A program made the translations under genes and the position numbers. Below, piece by piece: positions 52,769-62,104 of a DNA stretch of 64,000 nucleotides. Below the pieces are notes generated by a model. That model was not told where the DNA came from and did no database searches. It worked only from the letters and a program-made list of their open reading frames with translations. Source of the stretch: Bacteroidota bacterium (GTDB lineage: Bacteria; Bacteroidota; Bacteroidia; NS11-12g; UBA955). Each line of letters starts with the position of its first letter. Position 1 is the stretch's first letter. The stretch spans positions 248,001 to 312,000 of the forward strand of contig JAUXOK010000027.1 in NCBI GenBank assembly GCA_030682255.1. Direction: 5' to 3'.

Positions 52769-53875
52769 CTAATCTTCTACTTTTAATTTGGGTTTTTGAT
52801 AAATCAGTTCGCCATTCTCGTTGTATTTTTCATGCAAAACTAGTTTATCATTTGCGTTGTAATACTTCCACTCTCCTACCATAACGCCATCTTTGTAAGT
52901 TCCTTCTGCTCTGTTTTTTCTATTGATTAAACCTGTTTTAAATTCCCCATTAAGCTTACCATTAACATAAATACCAACTTCATCTAAACCATGAACATAT
53001 CCTTTGTAAGATTTCTTTTTCTTGCCAAAGTCCATACTTCCAGCATAATACTTTTGATAGGGGCCTTCTAAAACATCGTTTATATAATTCATCAAAGTAA
53101 TAGTGTCTCCAAGCTCATTATAAGTTATCTGAATACCAAATCTCTTACCAGCTTTGTAATATTCTTCTTTCATTAAGCGACCAAAAACATTGTCGAAATA
53201 CCTAGAAACACTATCTAATAATCCATTTTTATAGTAACTTTCTTCTGCCATAACACCTGTTAAGTGATATTTATAAAACATGCCATTTCTTACACCGTTG
53301 GTATAAAAACTTTCTTGTCTAAGATTGCCTGCTTGATAGAAATTCCTCATAAAACCACTTGGAATACCATTTACTAAATTTACTTTTTGCTCCAAAACAC
53401 CATTGTAAAAATACGTTAAAGACTCTCCATGCTTAATTCCTAGTTTGTAATTGTGTGTATATTTTGGATTGCCATTGTCATAAAAAGCATTTACTGTGCT
53501 ATCTAATTCATCATTGATATATTTACCAGTAAGTTTTACTTTGCCATTGGGATGATAAAAATAGAACGTGCCATTTCTTTTACCATTTGTAAAATACAAT
53601 TTAGATCTAATTAAAATACCTCCCTCAAAATATTCAGTTTTTGGTCCATGCAATAAACCAGATTCAAAATGCATTTCTTGTTTTTTTACTTTGTTTGAAA
53701 AATAATCTAATGCATGCCCCGTAAAGGGTTCACCTTTATGATACATGATTTCGTTGACATTTTCTAAGCTCTCGAGCGAAACCCTTTTAACCGATTTTTT
53801 GTCGTCTACCTGAGCATATAAATTTAACGAGATAAAAAAGGAAAGAAATAGAAATAATTGGGAATTAAATACCAT
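52769..53875 (-). CDS. Secreted MORN/YwqK-repeat protein
   Basis: A 368-residue protein with a signal peptide (FLFLSFFISLNLYAQ) and about ten MORN/YwqK-like repeats of about 22-24 residues (for example YFTNGKRNGTFYFYHPNGKV, YKDGVMVGEWKYYNANDKL). Family members are often annotated 'YwqK family antitoxin', but no toxin gene is beside it, so that role is doubtful. Partner 9 in the Rhs array has the same repeat type. A CAAAAATA box (- strand TATTTTTG) abuts the start. Confidence 0.85.
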   Translation of the reverse strand: MVFNSQLFLFLSFFISLNLYAQVDDKKSVKRVSLESLENVNEIMYHKGEPFTGHALDYFSNKVKKQEMHFESGLLHGPKTEYFEGGILIRSKLYFTNGKRNGTFYFYHPNGKVKLTGKYINDELDSTVNAFYDNGNPKYTHNYKLGIKHGESLTYFYNGVLEQKVNLVNGIPSGFMRNFYQAGNLRQESFYTNGVRNGMFYKYHLTGVMAEESYYKNGLLDSVSRYFDNVFGRLMKEEYYKAGKRFGIQITYNELGDTITLMNYINDVLEGPYQKYYAGSMDFGKKKKSYKGYVHGLDEVGIYVNGKLNGEFKTGLINRKNRAEGTYKDGVMVGEWKYYNANDKLVLHEKYNENGELIYQKPKLKVED

Positions 53876-53953
53876 GATGCAAAAATATAATAATATTGAA
53901 TAGTTAACGATTTATTCAACAGAATATTTTAGCAATTAAAAAACAAATTAAGC

Positions 53954-54196
53954 TTACGTTATTGAATTGCGAACTCTTTGAGAATAGAGTCTAACAGCTT
54001 GGTTAATATTGAGATTATTTTGCATCATCTCTTCTTTACAAAAAATAGCTGCTAAAGTATGCGTTAATTGTTCGCCTTCATCTATGCCTTCTATTTCAAT
54101 TTCTGGTTTTTGTTCATTCAGCAATGCCTCCTCTGCGGCTTTCAGTTGATCAATAGTATATGAATCAACTATATGTTTAATTATTTGAATGTTCAT
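53954..54196 (-). CDS. Small conserved protein paired with thioredoxin
   Basis: An 80-residue cytoplasmic protein (YTIDQLKAAEEALLNEQKP, IEGIDEGEQLTHTLAAIFC, QAVRLYSQRVRNSI). I recall a similar conserved small protein of unknown function next to thioredoxin in other Bacteroidota (possibly the DUF6952 family; name not certain). It overlaps the thioredoxin gene by 4 bp, so the two are translationally coupled. Confidence 0.7.
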   Translation of the reverse strand: MNIQIIKHIVDSYTIDQLKAAEEALLNEQKPEIEIEGIDEGEQLTHTLAAIFCKEEMMQNNLNINQAVRLYSQRVRNSIT

Positions 54197-54507
54197 AATT
54201 TTTCGAGCAATGAAATAAAGACATCTTCTTTGGATGTGCTAACTTTATCAATTAATTCGCCATTTTTAAATATCGCAAAAAATGGCAGAGTATCAACACT
54301 AGCTGCTTTTCTAGCTGTTGGATTTTTTTCAGCATTAACATCTAAAAATATTATGCCTTTAAATCTTTCATCATCACTTAATCTTTTAAACTTAGGAGAG
54401 AACAATTTACAACTACCACACCAATCTGCGTAATATTTCACTACTACTTTTTCGTTTGTAGAAATTTCTTTTTGAAAATTTGAATCTTCTGTTAATATAA
54501 CTGACAT
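54193..54507 (-). CDS. Thioredoxin-family protein
   Basis: A 104-residue thioredoxin fold with the active site YYADWCGSCKLFSPKF (Cys-Gly-Ser-Cys instead of Cys-Gly-Pro-Cys) and cis-Pro in VDTLPFFAIFKNGE. No signal peptide, so cytoplasmic. Lies 4 bp downstream of the rhodanese-thioredoxin gene and overlaps the small conserved gene. Probable general or specialised disulfide reductase, possibly reduced by the trxB product at the window's right edge. Confidence 0.9.
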   Translation of the reverse strand: MSVILTEDSNFQKEISTNEKVVVKYYADWCGSCKLFSPKFKRLSDDERFKGIIFLDVNAEKNPTARKAASVDTLPFFAIFKNGELIDKVSTSKEDVFISLLEKL

Positions 54508-54511
54508 AATT

Positions 54512-55219
54512 TTATTTGTATTGATTTATTACGGATTCTAAGTCTTCCTTGGTCATATAGCCAATGTTTTGATAAACAATTTCATTGTTTTTAAATAAGA
54601 TGATGGTTGGCAATGAATTAATTTTATATTCTTGACCTAACTCTTGATGAACATCTGTATCGATTGCATATATTGTAACATCATCTTTTTTAGTTTCTTT
54701 AAACAAATCTATATATGGCTTCATCATTTTGCATGGCCCACACCATTCAGCATTGAAATCTGCCATCACCAATTTAGAGCCTTTGATAGCTTCTTTAAAG
54801 GTTGATATATCATCACCTATATATTTTTCTTTGGGAGATGAAGGAGCAGTTACTGGAAAATTGTTTCTTTTCCACACCATTATTCCACCTTCTAAGTTAT
54901 TTAACTCCTTAAACCCCATTTTAGACATTAAATCAATAGCTGTTTGACTTCTGCTTCCACTGTGGCAATAAACAACTGTAGGAACATCTTTATAAAGTTG
55001 ACCAACTTTTGCTTCGAAATTATCTTGGTTAACATCAATATGAATTGCGTTTAATATGTGTCCTGAATTATATTCCTCTTCAGTTCTTACATCCAAAATT
55101 TGAATATTGGTACCTGCATTAATTTTTTCTGTAAACTGCTCGCTTGTTATGTTTTGTACTTGAGATGAATTCTGACAATTCGCCAAAAGTAATATGATTG
55201 ATAAATATATGAATTTCAT
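54512..55219 (-). CDS. Rhodanese-thioredoxin fusion lipoprotein
   Basis: 235 residues from the ATG at 55219 (MKFIYLSIILLLANC), preferred over 55273 because it gives a lipoprotein signal. A rhodanese domain (about 25-115) with active Cys in VVYCHSGSRSQTA is followed by a thioredoxin domain with FNAEWCGPCKMMKP and cis-Pro (INSLPTIILFKN). The fusion may handle sulfur or disulfide reactions in the periplasm. It heads a three-gene redox cluster. Confidence 0.9.
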   Translation of the reverse strand: MKFIYLSIILLLANCQNSSQVQNITSEQFTEKINAGTNIQILDVRTEEEYNSGHILNAIHIDVNQDNFEAKVGQLYKDVPTVVYCHSGSRSQTAIDLMSKMGFKELNNLEGGIMVWKRNNFPVTAPSSPKEKYIGDDISTFKEAIKGSKLVMADFNAEWCGPCKMMKPYIDLFKETKKDDVTIYAIDTDVHQELGQEYKINSLPTIILFKNNEIVYQNIGYMTKEDLESVINQYK

Positions 55220-55284
55220 GAGTGGTGCAAATTTAGTTGTTTTTAAGTTATTGAAAGAATTGATTAAAATCATAGTTATATAGA

Positions 55285-55581
55285 TTATTTGAATAATGAT
55301 GCCATGGCGCCTAAGCCACCTACCATTGAAGAAAGCTCGCTAGCCGATGCTTTTTCAGCACTTACCAATGCTTTATTTACAGCTTCACAAACAACAGTTT
55401 CTAAATTAGACTTATTATTTAACAAATCTTCTGCAATATGAATTGATAAGATTTGTCTGTTGCCATTACAATCAATAGTAACTCCTTGATGAAATTCTGA
55501 TACAACAATACTGTTGAGCTTTGATTTCATTTCATCGGCTTTCTTTTTCATTTCTAAAATTTGAGATATATTTCCAAACAT
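55285..55581 (-). CDS. ybaB: YbaB/EbfC nucleoid-associated protein
   Basis: A 98-residue protein with the YbaB pattern: N-terminal helix (QILEMKKKADEMKSKLN), then the GVTIDCNGNRQILSIHI strand region and a C-terminal helix with the EAVNKALVSAEKASASE-type segment. Binds DNA as a dimer. A TAAATTTG box on the - strand (55589-55596) lies just upstream. It precedes the thioredoxin cluster but is separated from it by 65 bp. Confidence 0.88.
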   Translation of the reverse strand: MFGNISQILEMKKKADEMKSKLNSIVVSEFHQGVTIDCNGNRQILSIHIAEDLLNNKSNLETVVCEAVNKALVSAEKASASELSSMVGGLGAMASLFK

Positions 55582-55633
55582 AATGGTTCAAATTTAGGTA
55601 AAATGCAATAATTAAAAAAACAACCTAAATCAA

Positions 55634-58114
55634 CTATCGACAAAGAATCACTTTATAAAAAGCAGCTTCTTTGTTTTGCTGTTTAAGTAAATACAAACCA
55701 TTACTTAATTCATCTGGCATTTGCATTTCGCCATTTTCATTTGTATTCACGACTGTTATCAATCTACCCCTAAAATCATATATTTCTATTTTAGCGTTTT
55801 GTCCATTCTCAATGGTTAATTTACCATCTGTTGGATTGGGATATCCATTTAAGCCAATATTTATTTCTTTGTCAATTAGCGAGGTTTCTTTTTTAACATA
55901 AACCTTTGCAAAATTGGTGATTTTTGGTTTTTGATAATCATAAAATACAGCTGCTTTGTTAAATATCGTGTCGCCAATTTTAGCTTGATTATTGATGTAT
56001 GATGTAAAACTTACAAATCCCCTGCTTTTTAAACTGTCTTTTTGAAAAGGCGGAAGTTTAATTTGATTAAAATGCCATATAAAAACATTGTTTTGGATTG
56101 AATAGATATAACCATGTGATGCCCCACCAATTACAACTTTCCTTAAATCCAACAAACTGCCAAAAGTGTCTACTACTGTTACGTTTAAAACCGTGTCGGC
56201 ACTTGTATTTTGAAAATAAATATGATACTTAATTTGTTTTTGTGCATTTGCCACCACATTGGGAGTAGCAACTTTTAAATTTGATTGCATACTTTCTACA
56301 ACCGTTTGCTCAAAAACATCTTGATGATTGGTCGAACTTTGTTGGCTTAAAAATGATGCATCAAGTTCTATCTTATCATTTATACTAAAACTATCTCTAT
56401 CAAAATAACATCTAAATTGATAATTTTTAGATTGATGTGGCAATAATTGATCAGAAAACACAAAGTTATCTTTCTGTTTCTGTAAAATTAATAAACTAAA
56501 ATTATCAAAAACAAAATTCCTAGTCTTAGCGGGATGTTTCACTCTTATATTGACAATTTTAACTTCATCAGAAGAATTTGCAACTTTCAAAGTATAAAAA
56601 GTTTCTTGACCAATTTTAATCAAATTAGCTGTATTAGAAAATAAGTTTAATGACACATCATTGAAATTGGCATTGCTATAAGGAAATTCAAAATAATAGA
56701 TAGAATCAGTAGATGGATTGATGGCATAGGTTTGGTTCGATTTTAAACCTTGGTATGAATTAGCTTTAAATTCACAAGCTTGTAAGGTTTTTAAATAAAA
56801 ATTTGCTGTACCTAAAACATTGGTATTGGTTAACAACGATTGAATAGATTCGTAAATTATAGCATTTTCAAGGTATGGTTCATTCATTTGTTTAATCAAA
56901 TCGTTATTTAAATCATGAAATGCTAAACAAGTAACGACAGTGTTAATTGAAGGATCAAAATTTGCTATCCGTTGATAAGACTCAATGCTTTGATTTTTTC
57001 GGATGATATCAAAATTTCCAGATATATATGCTACCGAATTATTTTTGATAAACGATAAAGAAATATAAGCTGTTGAATGATGCCAAGTTTGAGTTTTTTT
57101 AATTGTTTCTCCATTAAATTCATACATATCAATACTTGGATTTAATGGATTTTGGAAAAACAAATAAAGCATTTGACCATTATCTAAAAAACCCAAATAA
57201 TTAGTAGCATAAAATGAATCTGACATGGCAACAATTTGCCATTGATTATTTTTATAAAACTTCAAATTTTTAACATACAACAATGGAGAAGAAAGCAAAT
57301 AAATGATTCGTTTATTAAAACTCAATAATTCTGAAATTTGTTCTTTAAAATCTGCTTGATGTTTTAACTGCAAATTATCAATGAATCCACATTTTGCAAC
57401 TTTCACACCAGCAATATGTATTGAATCCAAAGGCGTTTTATCCTTAATAAAAACAAACAATGTATCATTGATTGTTCTGAAATTAAGATTATATATGGTG
57501 GATGTTCCATTGAGTCCCCAATTAGTGCCCAAACCTACTCCTTTCCATTCTTGACCATCAAAATTGAGTAAACCATTTACTTTGTTATTTGGTATACTAT
57601 CAAAATCACCAACGAGCATCATACCACCGTTATATATCTCCATTTTAGTAACTACAACACTTTCAGTAATTGAATTAATAATTTGAATACCTGCGGTTTC
57701 CCATTTGACTCCATTAAACTTGACAATACCAGAATGAGGACCAATATCAGTAGAATCAAATGCGCCACCTATATAAATTGAACCGTCAAAAGATTTTACA
57801 CATAAAACCCTTGGTGCATCTATGCTATAAAGACTGTATAACTTTATAGGTGGAGAAAACAACCATGTAAAACCATTATAAATTTGTAATCTAACTTGAG
57901 AATATTCTTTTCCAATGTTAAAATTTGATGTTATGGTATCATAAAAAACATTGTAGACAAAGTTATTCTCATCCATGGTATTTAAATAATAATTGACACC
58001 TTGTGGATGATAAAAAGTATTAATTTTTAATCCATTAGCTAAAGGTTGCAAATGCTGTGATTGGGTTTGGAAAACAATCATGATTAAACTTAAAAACAGG
58101 ATGTATTTCTTCAT
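55634..58114 (-). CDS. Large T9SS-sorted surface protein
   Basis: An 826-residue exported protein with a signal peptide cut near TQSQ. The N-terminal part has repeated beta-propeller-like segments (SFDGSIYIGGAFDS, NGGMMLVGDFDSIPNN, GVKWETAGIQII), then a CHU/DUF11-like bacterial surface region (CLAFHDLNNDLIKQMNEPYLEN, KYHIYFQNTSADTVLNVTVVD). The C-terminus is a T9SS type A sorting domain (LNGYPNPTDGKLTIENGQ, LSNGLYLLKQ). It shares one base with the upstream gene, so it is in the sigma-factor operon. Confidence 0.85.
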   Translation of the reverse strand: MKKYILFLSLIMIVFQTQSQHLQPLANGLKINTFYHPQGVNYYLNTMDENNFVYNVFYDTITSNFNIGKEYSQVRLQIYNGFTWLFSPPIKLYSLYSIDAPRVLCVKSFDGSIYIGGAFDSTDIGPHSGIVKFNGVKWETAGIQIINSITESVVVTKMEIYNGGMMLVGDFDSIPNNKVNGLLNFDGQEWKGVGLGTNWGLNGTSTIYNLNFRTINDTLFVFIKDKTPLDSIHIAGVKVAKCGFIDNLQLKHQADFKEQISELLSFNKRIIYLLSSPLLYVKNLKFYKNNQWQIVAMSDSFYATNYLGFLDNGQMLYLFFQNPLNPSIDMYEFNGETIKKTQTWHHSTAYISLSFIKNNSVAYISGNFDIIRKNQSIESYQRIANFDPSINTVVTCLAFHDLNNDLIKQMNEPYLENAIIYESIQSLLTNTNVLGTANFYLKTLQACEFKANSYQGLKSNQTYAINPSTDSIYYFEFPYSNANFNDVSLNLFSNTANLIKIGQETFYTLKVANSSDEVKIVNIRVKHPAKTRNFVFDNFSLLILQKQKDNFVFSDQLLPHQSKNYQFRCYFDRDSFSINDKIELDASFLSQQSSTNHQDVFEQTVVESMQSNLKVATPNVVANAQKQIKYHIYFQNTSADTVLNVTVVDTFGSLLDLRKVVIGGASHGYIYSIQNNVFIWHFNQIKLPPFQKDSLKSRGFVSFTSYINNQAKIGDTIFNKAAVFYDYQKPKITNFAKVYVKKETSLIDKEINIGLNGYPNPTDGKLTIENGQNAKIEIYDFRGRLITVVNTNENGEMQMPDELSNGLYLLKQQNKEAAFYKVILCR

Positions 58115-59526
58115 TACTTTGTTTTTATAATTGGTGTATAATTAATACCAATTCTTAATTGGGTATTTAATTGAGAATTTTGATAATTAATGTGATGTAT
58201 GTTAAAATAATTTTTAGAATGTGACATAGCTGCATTAAGATTTAATGCTAACGAAGGTGACAAATGATATTTAAACAAAATGGATGCACTTGGATTGAAT
58301 TGATTTAGGTTAACAGATTTGAAAACAGACAATTGTTCCAATTCAAAATTAAATAATTTACCTTGATGAGTTTTAGATATCACATATTCCAATCCAATAC
58401 CAGACCAAATAGACCAATTTTGGGCAGCTTTTAACTTGTAAAAAACATGAAAAGGAACTGCAATTTGGGTTTGTTTTAAATCGATGACATCATTTGTTAT
58501 TTGGCTACTACCAGGCGGCAATGTTAAATATCCTAATAAATTATTCAAAGAGTCGTAGACAGGAATTTGGTTATAATCATATGTAAAATTTAGTTTTCTT
58601 TGAGTTTGTGAAACTTGAACTCCAAATCTCAAAAGCCAATTTGGATGTACATCAACACCCACCATCATTGCATTTGAAACCCCTCTTCTATTCAACTTAT
58701 TCATTTGATTAAAATTCATAAGGGCATCTTTATGCACATCTGTTGTCAACAGTTTGGGAGCATAAGTAAAATCCTGACTAAAACCAGTTTCTAATGCAAA
58801 ATGAATTGGACTTCGCATAATTTTAGGCTTTTTGAAATCTTGTTTTTTTATACTTTTTTCTATTAAATCTTTTTCAATAATTTGAGTATTTTGAAATTTT
58901 ACAAATCCCTGTTTTTTAATATTGAAAGACTCCTCCGAAAGTGATTTGCCACTATTCATCCCTATTTCTTTTAAATGGTTAATTGGTCTATTGAAATTTT
59001 GAGAAAAAGCTACTTTATTTGCATTAACCTGATTTAAATCTTTTTCATTTAAAAATTGATTGGTGTTATTTATTGAATTTTGAATTACATCAAGCTTCTG
59101 TTTTTGTTTGAGAAGAATAGAGTTAATCACATTTTGATTAGACAAGTTTGAACTTAACAGATGGTTATTATCTATATTTCTAAAGTTTTTTAAATGGACA
59201 AAAAAAGCAACTAAAATTACAGAAAGCATCAATCCTATTGTCCTTTTTAAATAAATTATTGGAGAATTATAATAAGTTAATTGATCTGGAATAACGCTTT
59301 GTTCTTGAAGTTCTGATTTTAGATAACTATCTAAGTTATTTTGATTGTATAGTAACGGCAAACCTTTTAAATCAAAAGAAACATCTTCTGACAAAAGCTG
59401 ATTAAAAAATAAATCTACAGGATGATTATCAAATAATATATCATCTAAAGATAAATCTGGTATCGACTCAAATTGAAACAATTGAGTATTGAAAAAATTA
59501 TCGATATGAGAGTTATTATCCTGCAA
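58114..59526 (-). CDS. Anti-sigma-like / outer-membrane beta-barrel fusion protein
   Basis: A 470-residue protein. Residues 1-105 are hydrophilic and have no signal peptide. One membrane helix follows at about 112-130 (GLMLSVILVAFFVHL), then a Gln/Asn/Lys-rich periplasmic linker (about 135-235), then a PorT-like beta-barrel region (about 250-470, with alternating strands such as WLLRFGVQVSQTQRKLNFTYD, AQNWSIWSGIGLEYVIS). Its start overlaps the sigma gene by 11 bp. By context the N-terminus probably binds the sigma factor. Such fusions are recurrent in Bacteroidota. Confidence 0.72.
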   Translation of the reverse strand: MQDNNSHIDNFFNTQLFQFESIPDLSLDDILFDNHPVDLFFNQLLSEDVSFDLKGLPLLYNQNNLDSYLKSELQEQSVIPDQLTYYNSPIIYLKRTIGLMLSVILVAFFVHLKNFRNIDNNHLLSSNLSNQNVINSILLKQKQKLDVIQNSINNTNQFLNEKDLNQVNANKVAFSQNFNRPINHLKEIGMNSGKSLSEESFNIKKQGFVKFQNTQIIEKDLIEKSIKKQDFKKPKIMRSPIHFALETGFSQDFTYAPKLLTTDVHKDALMNFNQMNKLNRRGVSNAMMVGVDVHPNWLLRFGVQVSQTQRKLNFTYDYNQIPVYDSLNNLLGYLTLPPGSSQITNDVIDLKQTQIAVPFHVFYKLKAAQNWSIWSGIGLEYVISKTHQGKLFNFELEQLSVFKSVNLNQFNPSASILFKYHLSPSLALNLNAAMSHSKNYFNIHHINYQNSQLNTQLRIGINYTPIIKTK

Positions 59527-60082
59527 TTTTCTGTTTTAATTTGATTCTTAATGCTTCTGTCAATAATTTCCTAGCTCTTGATAATTGAGACCTAGAAGAA
59601 GATTCTGTTATACCCAAAAACTCTGAAATATCTGAATGACTCATTTGATCTATTGCATACATATTCATCACCAAGCGATATTTTTCTGGCAAATCTTGAA
59701 TCATCAACAAAGCTTCATCTCTTGAAATGTGATTGAGCCAATGATTCTTTTCTTGTTCATCTACCTCTTCTATAGGTTCAAATCGAGGATTCAAAGTATC
59801 GATGTCATCATGGAATTTAATTTTCCTTGTCACATAGTTGATAGAATTTCTAACTATGATTTGATACATCCAAGAATTTAAAGACGACTGAAACTTAAAT
59901 GTGTTTAAAGCATTAAAAATTTTGATAAACCCTTCTTGCAACAAGTCGTTTGCCATATCCCTATCTGATGCATAACGCAAGCAAATTCCGAACATTTTGG
60001 GCGCATAGTTTTTGTAAAGAATTTCCTGAAATTTCTTTTCGTTTTTAAGACAACCTTCAACTATTTCAAAATCTGAATACAC
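59516..60082 (-). CDS. ECF RNA polymerase sigma factor
   Basis: A 188-residue sigma-70 family ECF factor. Region 2 (MFGICLRYASDRDMANDLLQEGFIKIF) and region 4 (LPEKYRLVMNMYAIDQMSHSDISEFLGI) are clear. The start is GTG at 60082 (MYSDFEIVEGC); no ATG gives a better one. It overlaps the next gene, which supplies the probable anti-sigma domain, and the operon also encodes a T9SS surface protein, suggesting that the target regulon concerns the envelope. Confidence 0.93.
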   Translation of the reverse strand: MYSDFEIVEGCLKNEKKFQEILYKNYAPKMFGICLRYASDRDMANDLLQEGFIKIFNALNTFKFQSSLNSWMYQIIVRNSINYVTRKIKFHDDIDTLNPRFEPIEEVDEQEKNHWLNHISRDEALLMIQDLPEKYRLVMNMYAIDQMSHSDISEFLGITESSSRSQLSRARKLLTEALRIKLKQKIAG

Positions 60083-60127
60083 TTTGTATGCTGATAAGAC
60101 ACATAAAAAACAAAACGCTGCATAGTT

Positions 60128-61966
60128 TTAATCCCAATAGTTTTCTATGGTATTATTTTTCAAATCACCTCTTAAAAAACGGTATCGTTGTCTGGCTTCG
60201 TTAATAAACAATGAGCCTGTATAATTTAATATCAAAAACTCATACATTTGTTTTGCTTTAGCTGTGTCATTCATTTTAAATTCGTACATTTTTGCTAAAT
60301 TGATTAATGCATTATCGGCTAAAATATCAAAACTAAAATCTTTGATAACTTTAGAATAAAAAATTTCGGCATCTTTGAACTGACCTTTGCTTTCTAATAT
60401 TACAGCTTTAGAAAAATAAATATCATCCTCTAAACTATTGGCAGGAAAAGCAATAGATAGATTTTCTAAAACCTCCAATGCTCTGTCTAATTTATTTTGA
60501 AAAATCAACAAATCAGCCTGTGCATATACGGCCAAAGCTTCATAAGTTGTATCCATGCCAATATTATCTTGAATTAATAGCCAAAGTCTCATGGCATTGT
60601 TGCTAATAAGCTGGGTAGTGGCTTCTTTCAAAACATCCAATTGTGTTTGCGCCCATTCAAATTCTCCTCTAAAATAACATAATCTACTGTATCTGAATTT
60701 TGCCTCTTGACCTAAAGCATCGTTGTTAAAATCTTTTTCTACTTGTTTATACAATAAATCAGCTTCCCAACTATCTCCACCTATTAAATAAGCATCTCCC
60801 AAATCCAATTTACATTCTGCAATTAATCTATGATTGACACCTTGTGTATTGATAGCAGTTTCTAACCATGTAATTCCTTTTTTCTCTTCATGCAAATGGT
60901 AGATATATATTTCTGCAAGTTCTTTAATTTGTGTGGCTGTATGCCAGTTAATACCGTTCATATTGATGAAGTTAATGTATTCGCTTTCTAAACTTCTCAA
61001 TTGAATGATGGAAGAAAATTTCCCAGATTTGATTTGAAGCATTCCACAATGTAAAATCCCTTGTTGAGCTTGGTAATAATATCTTTTTTCAGACCCAAAT
61101 TCTTTGATAGTTTGATAACAAGTTATGGCATGTGTATATTCTTGATTAGTAATTAAAACATGTGCTAAATTGATTAACCATAAACCATCTTCTTTAAATC
61201 TTTTGTCAATAGCTTTGCTTTGAATAATTGCCAATTCCCAATCTTTTTGTTGAACCAAAGACCAAATTAACAAATCATTGAGTGGTAAACTTTGAGGAGA
61301 TTTTTGGAGTTGATTAAGTGTTGAAGATGTTAATAGAGAAAAATCCTCTTTAGTTTTTAAAGCAGATGAAAATTTATTTTTCACTTCTTGAAGTATAAAT
61401 TCATTTTCATTAACAATAGAAACCAATTCTAAAATGGCTTCTTTGCGCTTGTTTTGAGAGAAATACAACTGGCTTAATTCAAAAACAAATAACGCACCTT
61501 GATTCAATTGTTTTCTGGCATTAATATATTCTTGAATAGCATAATCAGTAAAACCTCTTTTTAAATAACCATTAGCAATGTTCTCTGCCATTTCTATAGA
61601 ATTAATCTTTGTGTTTAAAATATCATTTAACAGTGCATCTCTTTTAGCTATATTATTCTGAATACCTTGCAAATAAGCTAAATCAATACCGTATATAGCA
61701 TCGTTTGAAAACCTCTTTTTTCTTTTTTCTACTAATTTTTCAGCTGACTTAAAGTCTTTTAAAAAAATATAACATTGCAAAAGATTGTCGTAATAGTATA
61801 CAGATTCTGGTTTGTTTTGTAAAAGATTTTCATATATATCCGCTGCTTTATCATATTGTTTCTCAGCAAAATATTGAGCAGCCAATTTTTCTTTCTCATT
61901 GTTTTGAGCAAATAAAACAAAATGAGTCATAAAAATCAACGTTAAAAGATATTGAGACATAAACAC
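60128..61966 (-). CDS. Exported tetratricopeptide-repeat protein
   Basis: A 612-residue protein with a signal peptide (YLLTLIFMTHFVLFAQ) followed by many TPR helices throughout (for example YFAEKQYDKAADIYENLLQ, AYLIGGDSWEADLLYKQVE, FYSKVIKDFSFDILADNALI). ATGs at 61966 and 61960 are equally plausible. TPR proteins of this kind act as periplasmic scaffolds. It is upstream of the sigma gene by 45 bp and may be part of the same transcript. Confidence 0.82.
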   Translation of the reverse strand: MFMSQYLLTLIFMTHFVLFAQNNEKEKLAAQYFAEKQYDKAADIYENLLQNKPESVYYYDNLLQCYIFLKDFKSAEKLVEKRKKRFSNDAIYGIDLAYLQGIQNNIAKRDALLNDILNTKINSIEMAENIANGYLKRGFTDYAIQEYINARKQLNQGALFVFELSQLYFSQNKRKEAILELVSIVNENEFILQEVKNKFSSALKTKEDFSLLTSSTLNQLQKSPQSLPLNDLLIWSLVQQKDWELAIIQSKAIDKRFKEDGLWLINLAHVLITNQEYTHAITCYQTIKEFGSEKRYYYQAQQGILHCGMLQIKSGKFSSIIQLRSLESEYINFINMNGINWHTATQIKELAEIYIYHLHEEKKGITWLETAINTQGVNHRLIAECKLDLGDAYLIGGDSWEADLLYKQVEKDFNNDALGQEAKFRYSRLCYFRGEFEWAQTQLDVLKEATTQLISNNAMRLWLLIQDNIGMDTTYEALAVYAQADLLIFQNKLDRALEVLENLSIAFPANSLEDDIYFSKAVILESKGQFKDAEIFYSKVIKDFSFDILADNALINLAKMYEFKMNDTAKAKQMYEFLILNYTGSLFINEARQRYRFLRGDLKNNTIENYWD

Positions 61967-62047
61967 AAAAATAATAAAAAATGAGATTAATTGAGTTATT
62001 TATTTGATTGATTTATTCATTATTAGACTTTAATGACTTGATTATAT

Positions 62048-62077
62048 TTTGCTAATGTTCAAAAAAAGTTATTTTTG
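62048..62077 (+). promoter_or_regulatory. Promoter of anmK
   Basis: TTTG (62048-62051), 18 bp, TATTTTTG (62070-62077) matches the Bacteroidota -33/-7 pattern. The anmK ATG lies 27 bp downstream. Confidence 0.65.
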
Positions 62078-62104
62078 CATTCTATAATTTATAAATTTAC
62101 TATT

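Noticed and set aside
52769..53875. Antitoxin of a toxin-antitoxin pair (YwqK label)
   Set aside because: No toxin-like gene is adjacent; the repeat family alone does not show an antitoxin role.
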